A DNA stretch of 5,138 nt from positions 1-5,138 of the forward strand of contig JAUNIV010000209.1 of the NCBI GenBank assembly GCA_030523385.1. Direction: 5' to 3'. Within the stretch, counting starts at the first letter, position 1. Every line of letters starts with the position of its first letter. The notes under the pieces were generated by a model. It was not told where the DNA came from. It did no database searches and saw only the letters and a program-made list of their open reading frames with translations. The translations under genes and the position numbers were made by a program. The stretch comes from Bacteroidales bacterium. GTDB taxonomy: Bacteria > Bacteroidota > Bacteroidia > Bacteroidales > Bacteroidaceae. Below are positions 5,111 through 5,138 of this stretch, piece after piece.

Positions 5111-5138
5111 TGTTGTATCTATTTATATTGATTATTTG

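Noticed and set aside
1..5138. CRISPR arrays, insertion sequences, tRNA or rRNA genes, phage or defence genes
   Set aside because: I looked for regularly spaced repeats, transposase motifs and structured RNA genes and saw none; the visible genes are housekeeping or envelope types in compact operons.

Overview
This window looks like chromosomal DNA of a Bacteroidota species, most likely Bacteroides or a close relative. Three things suggest this. Upstream regions carry promoter boxes of the TAnnTTTG type (two copies of TACCTTTG on the minus strand). Ribosome binding sites are weak or variable. The gene families and their order (nitroreductase, Rossmann/DUF2520 protein, KdsC-type phosphatase, Maf) fit this group. 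I cannot name the species from the sequence alone. All six complete genes lie on the minus strand, so the window is transcribed from right to left.

Right part (about 5110 to 3102): a two-gene envelope operon. The first gene encodes a periplasmic LolA-like protein (PF17131 type) with a clear signal peptide. Its stop codon overlaps by 4 nt (ATGA) the start of a 412-residue outer-membrane beta-barrel protein that resembles the DUF1302 family. In other bacteria this pair usually travels with an RND/MMPL-type permease, so the operon probably belongs to a lipid or lipoprotein export route. Any such permease would lie beyond the right edge and is not visible here.

Middle (2649 to 3101): 453 bases without a convincing gene. 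It holds a strong intrinsic terminator for leftward transcription (2901-2946), a promoter-like box just after the barrel gene, A/T tracts, small overlapping inverted repeats, an 18-bp perfect palindrome (2808-2825), and the likely promoter of the next operon (2678-2685). The promoter-like box and terminator together could bound a small RNA of about 170 nt.

Left part (2648 to 209): a tight four-gene operon. In transcription order it encodes an FMN nitroreductase, a Rossmann-fold DUF2520 protein, a HAD phosphatase of the KDO-8-phosphate phosphatase type (KdsC, making free KDO for lipopolysaccharide), and a Maf nucleotide pyrophosphatase. Gene gaps are 17 nt, a 4-nt overlap and 15 nt. A perfect 28-bp palindrome followed by a T run (95-132) probably ends this operon. 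Bases 1-54 look like the last 17 codons of a convergent plus-strand gene.

The content is mostly housekeeping. I saw no mobile element, CRISPR array, tRNA or rRNA. The least explained parts are the LolA-like/barrel pair, the structured gap at 2649-3101, and the function of the DUF2520 protein.
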